Of a stretch of DNA of 60,000 nt, positions 19,986-28,300 are shown one piece after another. The notes beneath the pieces are model-generated. The model did not search any database. It had not been told where the DNA came from and saw only the letters and a list, made by a program, of their open reading frames with translations. Position 1 is the stretch's first letter, and each line of letters begins with the position of its first letter. Origin of the DNA: Prorocentrum cordatum (lineage: Eukaryota; Sar; Dinophyceae; Prorocentrales; Prorocentraceae); contig CAUYUJ010011570.1 in assembly GCA_963575745.1 (NCBI GenBank), positions 267,501 through 327,500 on the forward strand, in the 5' to 3' direction. The position numbers were made by a program, and so were the translations under genes.

Positions 19986-20516
19986 TCACCGCCGCCCATC
20001 ATCCCCGCAATCGCGACCCTCATGGTCCTCGCGAAGGTTCGCGACGCGGCCCTGGCCCTCGCGAATGTTCGCGATCGTGGCGACCTGGCTCGCGATAGTG
20101 GCGGCCTGGCTCTCGATCGTGGCCTTCTGAGCTTCGATCGTGGCGTCGTTGCTCTGAATCTGCTCATGCCATTTGATGTAGTCATCGCGCTGCTTCAGGG
20201 CACGATCAACCACGGAGACGATCACACGGCGATGATCATCAGCCGACTCGAGCTGCTGGTTCATATCAGCAACCATGCGGTCCGCCGTATCCTCGACGGG
20301 GCCGCTCCGCCACGATCCACCACCAGCATAAGCCGATGACGAGCCGTCACCAATTGACGCCAATTCGGGCGGGGAGGTCGACGGTGGGTGGGCTGGGCTG
20401 ATAACCGTTCTGCACCAACATATACGGAGGATGGCGGGGAGGATGAGGACGAGGATACCAATGATGACGAGGACGGGGGCGGTGGAGATCACGCTGCTCA
20501 GACAGCGATCGCACAT
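19986..20516 (-). CDS. Small membrane-anchored heptad-repeat protein, 176 aa
   Basis: Minus-strand frame from ATG 20,516 to a stop at 19,986. A hydrophobic segment near the N-terminus (APVLVIIGILVLILPAILRI) is a convincing single membrane anchor. After a Pro/Ser/Gly linker comes a charged helix (VVDRALKQRDDYIKWHEQIQ) and a regular heptad series in which ATI recurs every seven residues (ATIEAQK, ATIESQA, ATIASQV, ATIANI), a clear coiled coil. Anchor plus short coiled coil suggests a membrane-tethered oligomeric protein. The gene points against its neighbours inside the element. The C-terminal 20 residues are Arg/Asp-rich and may run into the repeat tract. No family is recognised. Confidence 0.6.
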   Translation of the reverse strand: MCDRCLSSVISTAPVLVIIGILVLILPAILRICWCRTVISPAHPPSTSPPELASIGDGSSSAYAGGGSWRSGPVEDTADRMVADMNQQLESADDHRRVIVSVVDRALKQRDDYIKWHEQIQSNDATIEAQKATIESQAATIASQVATIANIREGQGRVANLREDHEGRDCGDDGRR

Positions 20517-20587
20517 CGTCGACGGATGCGATCATCGTCGCAGCGTTCTGGCACAGATCGCGCCCGTCTCTCTTCTCTATAGCCACA

Positions 20588-21190
20588 ATGCCGCGCATGC
20601 ATGAAGATATCAAAGCACTCCGAGCCCTGCATCGCCATGAGGATATACTGTTTAGGAACCAGCAGCTTGACACCGCCATCAAGCACAAGGCCAACAGCCT
20701 CAAGAAGGCGAAGCAGATGGACCGCAAGGCGACCTTGTCGCCGCGCCGCGCGCTGTCGGGACATGCTTGCATATGCATGCAGATATGATATTGTTGTTTG
20801 GTGCGGTGTATGTACACTAGAAGAGCGGCGTGATATGATAGTTCTGGGCTAGGTTGTGGGGTGTGTCTGATGTTGTCGGCGTGATCCCGCCTGGTTGTGC
20901 GTCTCACGGCGGGCGTGGTGACGCCTATCGCCACACCTATTCCCCCCCCCCCCCCTCCCCCACCACCATCCCTCCGACATGCCCCGCCCGTTCGGTGTGA
21001 GGTGATGCAGTGCTTCAAGGCGTGCGAGAAGGCCAAGAAAAAGGCCGAGGACGCCGAGTACGCTTGGCTGCAAGCGTGTGAGCACGCCGTGGACTTGCAT
21101 GGGCAGCACGATCGGGCAAGGAAGCTGGTAATCGACACAGGGGGCTTGTACAGAGCACGGGGGCGCAAGGCCTTAGGCTTCGGCGCGTGA
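20588..21190 (+). CDS. Small two-exon gene A (62-aa charged second exon)
   Basis: Exon 1: ATG 20,588 to about 20,728 (47 codons, Lys/His/Arg-rich, ending KKAKQMDRK). Exon 2: 21,002 to the stop at 21,188-21,190 (VMQCFKACEKAKKKAEDAEY, then AWLQACEHAVDLHGQHDRAR). The proposed intron ends in AG and would start with GC after the final Lys codon; GC donors are known in dinoflagellates. Phase 0 is kept. Exon 2 aligns with exon 2 of the next gene (K-F-K/A, A-KKK-ED/EEA, W, DxHxxxxxA), and exon lengths match almost residue for residue, which supports the structure. The product of about 109 aa would be a charged helical protein of unknown role. Confidence 0.5.
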
Positions 21191-21436
21191 GTGCGTGGAT
21201 ACGCAATTAGGTCCGAGTGTGTAAACACCGTTTCCCAAGAGTTGTGCCAGTCGCGGGGAGGGCGGGCGCTTCGCGCCATGCGCTAAGAAAACAGTGCCTG
21301 GATCGAGCTCGTCGGGGCAGCGTTGCAACCATTGCAAATCTGGTGTCAATTGTTAGGGGGGAGTGGGGGATGTGTGGCTTATCGGCTCAGTTGCAATAGG
21401 TTTTGCACAAGTTATCGTTTCAGTTGTGGAGGGGCA

Positions 21437-21880
21437 ATGGGCAAGTCCCGCAAGACGATCGCGATGGATGCCCAGGCTCGCCAGGACTGGAAGGAGGACA
21501 AACATGTCAGGCTGACCAACGCTAACATCACCAAGGTAGCATGCAAGGCCGAGTTCTTGTGTGCATCGAAGAAGGTGGCCTCGTGTGTGAAAACACGTTA
21601 AACACTCATTGCAATGACATTAGCCGCCGCACTAGAAATTGCAATTGCATTTGAATTTGGTGGCATTGAATGCCTGTGCCCTGTATATGTGTGTTTTGTT
21701 TTAGCGCACGATTCCCAGGTTCTCGAGAAGTTCAAGAAGTTCGAGGCCGCCAAGAAGAAGATGGAGGAGGCCAAGAGCGAGTGGATGGAGTCGATCGGTG
21801 ATCGCATCGATGCCCACGCTGAGTGGGAGAACGCGTGCGAGCAGCACGCGAGCATCAAATCAGAGCGCATGCCGCGCTGA
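21437..21880 (+). CDS. Small two-exon gene B, paralogue of gene A (about 99 aa)
   Basis: Exon 1: ATG 21,437 to 21,574 (46 codons, MGKSRKTIAMDAQARQDWKE and onward). A canonical intron 21,575-21,718 starts GTGGCC and ends CCCAG in phase 0. Exon 2: 21,719-21,880 (VLEKFKKFEAAKKKMEEAKS, then EWMESIGDRIDAHAEWENAC) with a TGA stop. Both exons are Lys/Glu-rich helices. The gene is a tandem neighbour of gene A with the same exon layout. Without splicing, exon 1 reads into a stop at 21,599-21,601, so the intron is needed to reach the conserved-looking second exon. Confidence 0.6.
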
Positions 21881-22196
21881 TGGGGCCGTGTCGGGCGAGG
21901 CTTCGCAAGTGCGATGATGTGTTCAGATTCGCAATGGTCCACGTCAAATGATCAGTGGTCACGCCAATCATGCCTTACATCTGATTAGCATGCCGAGCAA
22001 GGGGGTGGACCCATCCAAGTCAGTGTTTGTCAAGCTGCGCCCAGCCGTGGCGACGACGATGGCTGACCCCCCCCCGCCCCCCGAGAGGACTACCACCCCC
22101 CCGAGAGGACTACCAACCCTCGCGCTGTTGGTTTGTTCGACACCCCTGTTGACCTTTGCCTCATCGCCAAGCGTGCACGCGTCATCGTCGTGGGCT
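21881..22196. other. Intergenic with a short direct repeat
   Basis: Contains a C-rich run and two adjacent copies of CCCCCGAGAGGACTACCA (22,076-22,113). No coding signal is seen. Confidence 0.5.
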
Positions 22197-22217
22197 CCGT
22201 AACCAGTTTGGCTCAAA
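22197..22217 (+). other. Relict spliced leader upstream of the 487-aa gene
   Basis: CCGTAACCAGTTTGGCTCAA matches the leader at 18 of 21 positions, 43 bases before the ATG at 22,261. Downstream, TTTGCG...TTTCTGCTGCG looks like ordinary 5' leader sequence. Confidence 0.75.
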
Positions 22218-22260
22218 CAGTTTTGCGAACTTACATATCGCTTTCTGCTGCGTAGCAGCA

Positions 22261-23724
22261 ATGACGTCGATACGTGATGTGCTGGCCGAACTCAATCATA
22301 TGATTGATTGGCATCATACCCAAGTCGGCTGCGGACTCGACGCAAAGACATGCGCCGACAACCAGATGCAGTCGCTGTTGTCGAGAGTGCGATCCTTCGG
22401 AACGATCAGCACTGACGACGCTACGCTCTTGGTGGGCACAATTCGGGACAATGCGCTCCCAGACTGGTCCCCTGATCAGATTGCAGAAATCTGCACGGCG
22501 GTATGGCAGAAGACGGGTGTGCTGACCAGCACCGCAGATAAGAAGTGGCAGAAGGCAACTGCATTCTCGCGCTTCCTTTCGGCGTCTGGGGCGACCAAGT
22601 TAAAGAGCGGCGACGTGTCGCAGAAGGCGATGATCGCCATGGTGTGCAAGAGGGCCCATGCGATCGGCATGTGCACTCTGTCCGAGGGGAGCAAGGGTCA
22701 ACTCGCAGCGGTGGTATCGTCCCAACTCACTGGCGTTACCAACGACATGTGGTACGACATCCTGGCGCAGGTCAAGCTGAAGCTGGCTACCATGAAGGCA
22801 CGAGACTGGAAACACAGAACTATATGGGAATACGATTCTCCAGACTCCCTCGAGATCGAATCGTGGCACTATACCGCGTACCCCGAGGGAGGCCCGCCAC
22901 ACGGGCAGGACTGGTACATCGACGAGCCCGACTTCGTGCGACTGAGCAGTCGCTTGATGAAGGGCGGCAAGCAAGCGGCCAAGCAAGTGCGGGACGACCG
23001 CCCCGCCCCGCCGCCGCCGACCGCCCCGCCTCCCGCCATTTGCGACTTCGGCGCCTACCAATCCATGTACGGGACGATGAACGCGTACCATATGTACGCT
23101 CATCCAGGAATGGTGCCTCCGCCAGGGATGGTGCCTGGCCAATCGTCACACTCTTGGTCGCCTCCGCCAGGGATGATGCCGAAGCCCAAAGCGCCACCGC
23201 AAGATGCGCCCTCACCACAGGAGGCGCCCCCGCCTGCGGCCCCACCAGCCGCGGGAGGAATGCCCGCCCCGCTCGGCGACTTATCTGATGAGGAGGCAGC
23301 GCTTCGCAAGACAATGCGCAAGCGTAAGGAGGCCGTGGCCCTGAGTAAACGTCCAGCAGCTGCTGGGGGCGATGCCGATGGCGTCGAGGACGCCGACGAC
23401 GATGGCGACGAACTCGCCGACGAGGAGGGGGGCCCGCCGAAGAAGGTCATGAAGGGCGCCCCGCCGAAGAAGGCCATGAAGGTGGTCATGCGGAGGCCCT
23501 CGGCGAAGCCGAGGCCCACGGCGAAGCCGAAGCCGCTGCCCAAGGCCCCGCTGACGGGGGCCCCGAAGATCGAGTACCGCGCGGGGTATATACTCACGCA
23601 GCCAGACAAGTCCCAGTACAGGGCTGTCCTGGGGCGGTCCGACAGGCGCATCCGCTGGGACACGGGCAGCACGCGCCAGGAGGCTTTCACCAAGGCGATG
23701 AAGTTCATAGACGAGCGCTCGTAG
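22261..23724 (+). CDS. 487-aa Pro/Lys-rich element-borne protein
   Basis: ATG 22,261 is chosen because the relict leader lies just upstream; the frame itself is open from 22,156. Residues 1-235 form a globular, helical domain (DWSPDQIAEICTAVWQKTGV, MVCKRAHAIGMCTLSEGSKG, TNDMWYDILAQVKLKLATMK) followed by WHYTAYPEGGPPHGQDWYID. Residues about 240-360 are Pro/Met/Ala-rich and disordered. Then come an acidic patch and a Lys/Pro-rich basic patch (PPKKAMKVVMRRPSAKPRPT). The last 50 residues form a compact strand-rich module (IEYRAGYILTQPDKSQYRAV, then RRIRWDTGSTRQEAFTKAMK), of a type that recalls small DNA-binding domains. It lies 221 bp upstream of the transposase, in the same direction. It could be an accessory DNA-binding subunit, but function is inferred. 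Confidence 0.8.
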   Translation: MTSIRDVLAELNHMIDWHHTQVGCGLDAKTCADNQMQSLLSRVRSFGTISTDDATLLVGTIRDNALPDWSPDQIAEICTAVWQKTGVLTSTADKKWQKATAFSRFLSASGATKLKSGDVSQKAMIAMVCKRAHAIGMCTLSEGSKGQLAAVVSSQLTGVTNDMWYDILAQVKLKLATMKARDWKHRTIWEYDSPDSLEIESWHYTAYPEGGPPHGQDWYIDEPDFVRLSSRLMKGGKQAAKQVRDDRPAPPPPTAPPPAICDFGAYQSMYGTMNAYHMYAHPGMVPPPGMVPGQSSHSWSPPPGMMPKPKAPPQDAPSPQEAPPPAAPPAAGGMPAPLGDLSDEEAALRKTMRKRKEAVALSKRPAAAGGDADGVEDADDDGDELADEEGGPPKKVMKGAPPKKAMKVVMRRPSAKPRPTAKPKPLPKAPLTGAPKIEYRAGYILTQPDKSQYRAVLGRSDRRIRWDTGSTRQEAFTKAMKFIDERS

Positions 23725-23922
23725 CCGCTTGTCTGCTCTGCTCATCGCCGATCGCGACTTCTCGCGATTTGTTTCGCTGTGCTATAACGCTTGTGTGCAT
23801 TGTTCATGTATGCCTGCATGGTGCAATGTAAAATGCAAGTCGTTGTTCCATCGTATGCGAGGGGCACCCGTCGCACAATCCTCTGTTGCGATTGCAGATA
23901 TCGCATTCATGCTACCATCACT

Positions 23923-23943
23923 CAGTAGCAGTTTTGGCTCAAG
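23923..23943 (+). other. Relict spliced leader directly upstream of the transposase ATG
   Basis: AGTAGCAGTTTTGGCTCAAG matches the leader at 18 of 21 positions, with the TTTTGGCTCAAG core intact, and stops two bases before the ATG at 23,946. Confidence 0.8.
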
Positions 23944-23945
23944 CC

Positions 23946-26040
23946 ATGTCGGCGGGGCCACCGAAGCGTCGCAAGACAGACGCCGAAGCACTGATTGAGT
24001 TACACAGAGGCCCATATGTATCTGAGCGGAGTCTTACATACATTCTCAAGTACGTACGAGATAATGGTATATCAGGTAACATTTCGCGTTATGCGCAGTA
24101 CAGCGCAAGGCAGAAATTAATCGGTGCCGAATCGAACCAGTACGGTGACGTGCTTGTCGGCATTGATATGCCATTGAACAGCGGTAAGAGCTTCAAGAAC
24201 TGGGCGTGCGCCCCTGGCCCGTACTTGTACTCGACGGCGAAACGGAGTAAGGGGTTCAGAGATCTGTTGCGCCGCCAGCTCGCCAAGCACCCGTGCTCCC
24301 TAGCATCCCCATGGCGCATCTGCTTATATTTCGACGGTATCTCACCGCGTGACCCGTTGGCCAAGGGCAAAGACCACCGAGGGGTGGATGCTGTATACTG
24401 GTCGTTTCTAGAGTTCGATGAGTTTTTGCAGGACGAAGCACGCATGGCTCGTGCTCAGCACCGCTCGGGTTTCCAAAGTGAGGGACATGCCTGGAGGGAT
24501 CGGGCAGTCGGTTGCAATGACGTGCAACGAGCTCATGTTCAATACGTCTGGCGGGGTGAACTTTCGTACGACTGGGGTTATCTTGGACGTGTCAGAAGCA
24601 GGGGATGCCACAAGGCACGCGACTATAATCGCGAGGTTGGGCTGCACTGTGGGCGACGAAGAAGCCCTCCGTGAATTCCACATGAACAAAGGGCACGCGG
24701 GCACCAAACCGCGTGCCATCTGCAGGAACGTGCTCAACCAGAAGTTCGACTATGCGTCGCACGACACGTCTGGTACATTTATATCGGACGCATGCCTCGA
24801 CAGAAGCAAACGCGCCGTCAACGCAGACGCGCAGATCGTTGCTATCTTGGAAAGGCTACGCCCCGACTGGGAGAGGCACGACCGCGGTGAGATTAGCGAC
24901 AACAAGTGGAAGGAGATCACGCAGCTAAAGGGTTGGAACTTTCATCCGACGCACGTTGCCTTGGACGCCAACCTCGCCTACGGTGTCATGTCGCTCCTCT
25001 GCTTCGATTGGATGCACACCTATAGCGTCAATGGCATCGTAGCTAAAGAAGTGAAAGCTTTCACTGAGAACAAGGCGGTTTGCAAACTCTGCAGCGCCGA
25101 AGATCTCAACGACTATCTTTCAAACTGGACATGGCCCCACAAGTTTCATGCCGCCAATGCCGTGTTCGCACAGGGCGAACCACAAGCAAACGCATCGCAA
25201 GAGCTGTCTATGATTCCCGTGCTGGCGCACTTCATCAGGCAAGTCATTGCCAAGCTGCCTGATGCAGGCACCATCTCGGGTCATATTGCAAGTTTACTTG
25301 CACTGTGCGATGCCAATGATATGGTTATTCTCTCGTCCAGGGGCCTCGCGACTGCACGTGAGCTGGATGTCGCCGTGATGAAGCATTTGGAGCTACACAC
25401 GCGCACATACGGGACTAAATATTGGGTTTACAAACACCATATGGCAACTCATCTTGCCGACATGTACTTCAAATTCGGACCCTTGAACTGCTTCGTCCAC
25501 GAGCGGAAGCACAAAGTTTCCAAGAAGTTTGCAAAGGACCATCTGTGCATGAGGACCCCCGAGAAGTCATTGATGATGCAGCTCACGGCGCAGCACAGTT
25601 ACGACATGGAGCACCTCAGCATCTCAACGACGCTGGTCGACCCCGTAGCCGCCACCAAGAAGCTCATGGGCGTCTTGAAGGAGTTGCGTCCGCAAACGCA
25701 ATCGGCATCATCGAGCCTCACGGCGTGGACCAAGTACGGGCCGATCCATAGAGGAGACATATGCTTGCTGGGACGTGCTGCAGGACATGCAGCCGTGCAG
25801 GTCTGGTTCCATGTAGATTGTGACACAGAGACTGCGCCCTCAGGGCCTCTATGCTTAGTCTTGGAATTGCAGACTCGGCACGTGCACAGCGCAGATTACT
25901 ATTCTAGGTACTCCATAGACGAAGATAATAATCCCGTGCTCATTCCTTTGGACTCGCTGAGGCACCCTGTGATTAACAGGCGTCTCGGCGATGCAATCAC
26001 TTGCATTTGGCCAGTTGAGTATCGCAAATTGGAATGCTGA
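23946..26040 (+). CDS. DDE-type transposase, one frame break
   Basis: Translation starts at ATG 23,946 (MSAGPPKRRKTDAEALIELH, with a basic nuclear-type signal). The first 163 codons end in ICLYFDGISPRDPLAKGKD and VYWSFLEF. At about 24,438 one surplus base shifts the frame, and the remaining 535 codons continue without a stop to TGA 26,038-26,040 (AWLVLSTARVSKVRDMPGGI). The family-like blocks are: FDGISPRD (first Asp), FDWMHTYSVNGI at 24,991-25,035 (second Asp) and KHHMATHLADMYFKFGPLNC followed by HERKHK at about 25,430-25,530 (Glu). This block order is the one I know from large eukaryotic DDE transposase-derived proteins and from many dinoflagellate predictions. The full-length protein would be about 698 residues. 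The one-base shift may be mutation, sequencing error or +1 recoding; the rest of the frame is unusually well preserved. As the most terminal gene, it is the likely mobilising enzyme. Confidence 0.7.
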
Positions 26041-26201
26041 CGCGTTTGCGATGTAGAAGTATACATCTTCACATCAATGAATACATCTTCAAAACATCCC
26101 GCAATAAACACAACGTCGAAATTGAAACAACATTGAACGCCCCAAAATCAAGTATATGTTAGCCGAAAAAACTATCATGTTATCCGAAATAAATCAACAT
26201 G

Positions 26202-26273
26202 CTAACTTTTATAAATGAGTTATAACTAAGTTATAACTCCGCCTAACAGTTACTAACTTCAAATGCCTTCAGG
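26202..26273. repeat. Right terminal region: inverted-repeat end with TTATAA cluster
   Basis: CTAACTTTTATAA (26,202-26,214) is the reverse complement of the left-end 13-mer. GTTATAACTAAGTTATAAC and a TCAAATGCCTTCAGG terminus follow, the latter being the inverse of the left end with one mismatch and one extra base. Confidence 0.55.
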
Positions 26274-26919
26274 CAGCCCAGGCACACGCGCTTCCAGCTC
26301 CCGGAGGAAGGGCCCCCGGGGCCCGAGCCGGCACCCCCGGCCGAGGGCCAGGGACCCCAGGAGGCGGAGCCGGCGGCGCCGGCCGAGGACACCTTCGAGA
26401 CCCGGGAGCTATTCTGGTCGGACGCGTGGCTACAAGCCCCGATGGGTGGCGGCTTCCGCAGCGTCCTGCAGGCCCTGGTGGAGATCCTCGTCGACGAGCA
26501 GAGGGCGGGAGCCTCCTCCCCCCCCGGGGGAGAGCGCCTGTTCCACCTGGGGGACTTCAGCCGCAGGGCCCAGGCGGGATTGGGCCAGACCAACGGGCGG
26601 ATCGCGGAGGAGTACCTGAAGGACACGTTCGGGGAAGCGTTCAGACCAATACCAACCCGTCCACCGGGAGGGAGTACAGGATCCCCGAGGTCATGGAGAA
26701 GTTGCAGGAGACGAGGGAGGCAGCCCTGCGGAGGAGCCTGGAAGTGACCCGGCCGGAGGCAGAAGCCCCGAGACCGGCCCGGGGCGGGCTGCCCCGTTCC
26801 CCCCGCGAGGCTGGGGAGACCGATGCACGGGGCAAGGGGGGGGCCCCTGCCAGCCGTGCACGGGAGGCGACCCCGGAGCCCCCGGCGGGGGCGATACTGC
26901 AGCTAGAAGAGACGGATTG
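26271..26919 (+). pseudogene. Outer locus, resumed 3' part after the insertion
   Basis: GC-rich coding returns at once after the right end of the element. A frame without ATG reads RQPRHTRFQLPEEG, a Pro/Ala/Glu linker, then a globular block (FETRELFWSDAWLQAPMGGG, FRSVLQALVEILVDEQRAGA, LGQTNGRIAEEYLKDTFGEA). Near 26,640 it slips to another frame (TNTNPSTGREYRIPEVMEKL, QETREAALRRSLEVTRPEAE) that ends at 26,917-26,919. Codon use and linker style match segments A-H, and the left part stops in an acidic linker at 11,600. I therefore read it as the severed C-terminal part of the same locus. Confidence 0.5.
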
Positions 26920-27223
26920 AGCCGGGCCCGGCCTTGCGCGGACGTCCGGGAGGCGGGGGGCCCTCTCCATGAATTCATCACGGACCCCCCTCCCTCTGGA
27001 GGGGTGGCCCCAAGTTTTTTTGGTCCCCCTGCACGCGCGCCGGCCGCCGAGTCATGAACGTGTTAAGCGGCTGCACAGGATGCGGGCAGGGTGACCCCTG
27101 CGCGGGCGGAGTTGGCCCGCGGCCCCCTTTTTTAATCGTTTCGTGGGACCCCGCCCCCTGCCTGTGAGCAGTTTGCCCACTGGAGGTCGGCGGTGGCTTA
27201 GACTTGAGGGAGCGGCCCGGGAC
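26920..27223. other. 3' flank of the outer locus
   Basis: GC-rich, with two T-rich runs (AGTTTTTTTGG and CCTTTTTTAATCG). No coding signal, structured RNA or element end is recognised. Confidence 0.4.
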
Positions 27224-27637
27224 GGGCGTGGGCGGAGAGCCTGCGGCTGTGCTCACGGTCGTCGCCAGAAAAAGGCCCCCCCTCCTCTCGGACAGTCAAC
27301 GTGGCTGGAGGGAATATGGTTTCGTTTGGCCAAAGCCTAAACGGTTATATTCCCCCCTAGGCCGTAGTGCTCTGGCTTCCTCCTCCTGTTTCCTTTCCCC
27401 TCTTCCGCAGCCTTCTGTGCTTAGAGCTGTGCTTTTTCCACCTCCCACCCCGCATTTCGTTTTAATGAAGCCGCACCCCACCGCCCCTCCGTCAGTCGGA
27501 GGGTCGTTCGGGTGCCCACCCCGCGCCTTGGAGTGACCCTCGACGCGGGCGGAGAGCCTGCGGCTGTGCTCACGGTCGTCGCCAGAAAACGGCCCTCCCT
27601 CCTCTCGGACAGTTAACGTGGCTGGAGGGAATAATGC
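27224..27637 (+). repeat. Pair of 95-bp direct repeats 319 bp apart
   Basis: A block beginning GGGCGGAGAGCCTGCGGCTG and ending GTGGCTGGAGGGAATA occurs at about 27,224-27,318 and again at about 27,543-27,637 with only a few differences. The DNA between them is pyrimidine-rich without an ORF of note. After the first copy, GGGAATAT and ATATTCCC can pair. Confidence 0.85.
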
Positions 27638-27739
27638 CCTTTCGACTGCCCCTCCGCGGCCCTGTAGAAATACATATTATGAAAACTACAACCCTCTCTC
27701 CCTTGAGTCTGTGCGAATGCGCAACTCTCGCCGCTTGCG

Positions 27740-28300
27740 TTGGGCTCCTGGGGAAACCAGCGGAATGAAGTGTCGCGCAGATCCCGTCGAGACCACGCGG
27801 TTCTCAAGGGGGCGCGGGCTCCTGGGAGGTCCAACGGGATGGGGTGTCACGCAAGTTCCGTTGAGACCTCGCGGCTCCCTGGGACAGCTGCGACCCCGTG
27901 CGTGGGATCCTGAGAAATCCACCGGGGGACTGCGAATCGCGGAAGTGTCGCCGCTTGCTTGCGCTCCTGGGAAGTCCAGCGGGCTGGGGCGTCACGCAGG
28001 CCCCGTCGAGACCTCGCGGCCCCCTGAGGGGGTGAACTGAGCATGCGTCGTCACTTTCGCAAGAGTCCTAGGAGATCCAGCGGACTGGGGTGTCAGGCGC
28101 ATTCCGTCGAGACCTCGCGGTTATCTGGGAGGCTGCGAACTGCGCAACCGTCACAATTTGCGTGGGTCCTTGGTAGGTCTGGCGGAGTGGGATGTCAAGC
28201 AGATGCCGTGAAGACCTCGCGGCCCCCGGGAAGGCTGCGGACAGCGCAACTGTCGCCACCTTCGCGGGCTCCTGGGAGGTCCAATGGAGTGGGGCGCCGC
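27740..28300 (+). repeat. Degenerate minisatellite with a unit of about 102 bp
   Basis: The landmark GAGACCTCGCGG (or a one-base variant) occurs at about 27,789, 27,863, 28,008, 28,109 and 28,211. Between landmarks runs a common unit: CTGGGAGGTCCAGCGG, a GGGGTGTCACGCAG block, the landmark, then GGCTGCGAAC...GTCGCC. Spacings of 101-102 bp define the basic unit; 74 and 145 bp are a shortened and a lengthened copy. Confidence 0.8.

Larger units (their letters stand above)
11590..26273. mobile_element. Multi-gene DNA transposon-like element of about 14.7 kb interrupting the outer locus
   Basis: Base composition changes abruptly at about 11,600 (GC-rich to AT-rich) and back at about 26,270. The outermost matching inverted sequences are CCTGAAGGAATTGA at 11,590-11,603 and, on the other strand, CCTGAAGGCATTTGA at 26,273-26,259. 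Inside both ends lie clusters of TTATAA/GTTATAAC, and a 13-bp inverted match (TTATAAAAGTTAG) at 11,738 and 26,214. The coding locus to the left (acidic linker ending GAHLKE) appears to resume on the right (RQPRHTRFQLPEEG). The cargo includes a DDE-type transposase at the right end and at least six other genes. No clean target-site duplication is visible next to the ends, so the exact boundary and family (CACTA-like, Kolobok-like or new) are open. Two adjacent elements could also produce this picture. Confidence 0.6.

Noticed and set aside
19535-20185. Minus-strand Thr/Arg-rich ORF
   Set aside because: It is mostly the (GTC/GCC)n tract; only the part shared with the anchored heptad protein in another frame is credible.
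20570-20590. TATAGCCACAATG as a relict leader for small gene A
   Set aside because: Only TAGCCA matches; the distinctive TTTTGGCTCAAG half is absent.
20347-21279. 310-aa minus-strand ORF
   Set aside because: It is antisense to the two-exon gene A and its intron; it contains poly-Gly from a C-run.
11578-26285. Target-site duplication of the large element
   Set aside because: GCCCA occurs near both ends but not directly beside the inverted termini, so it cannot be counted.
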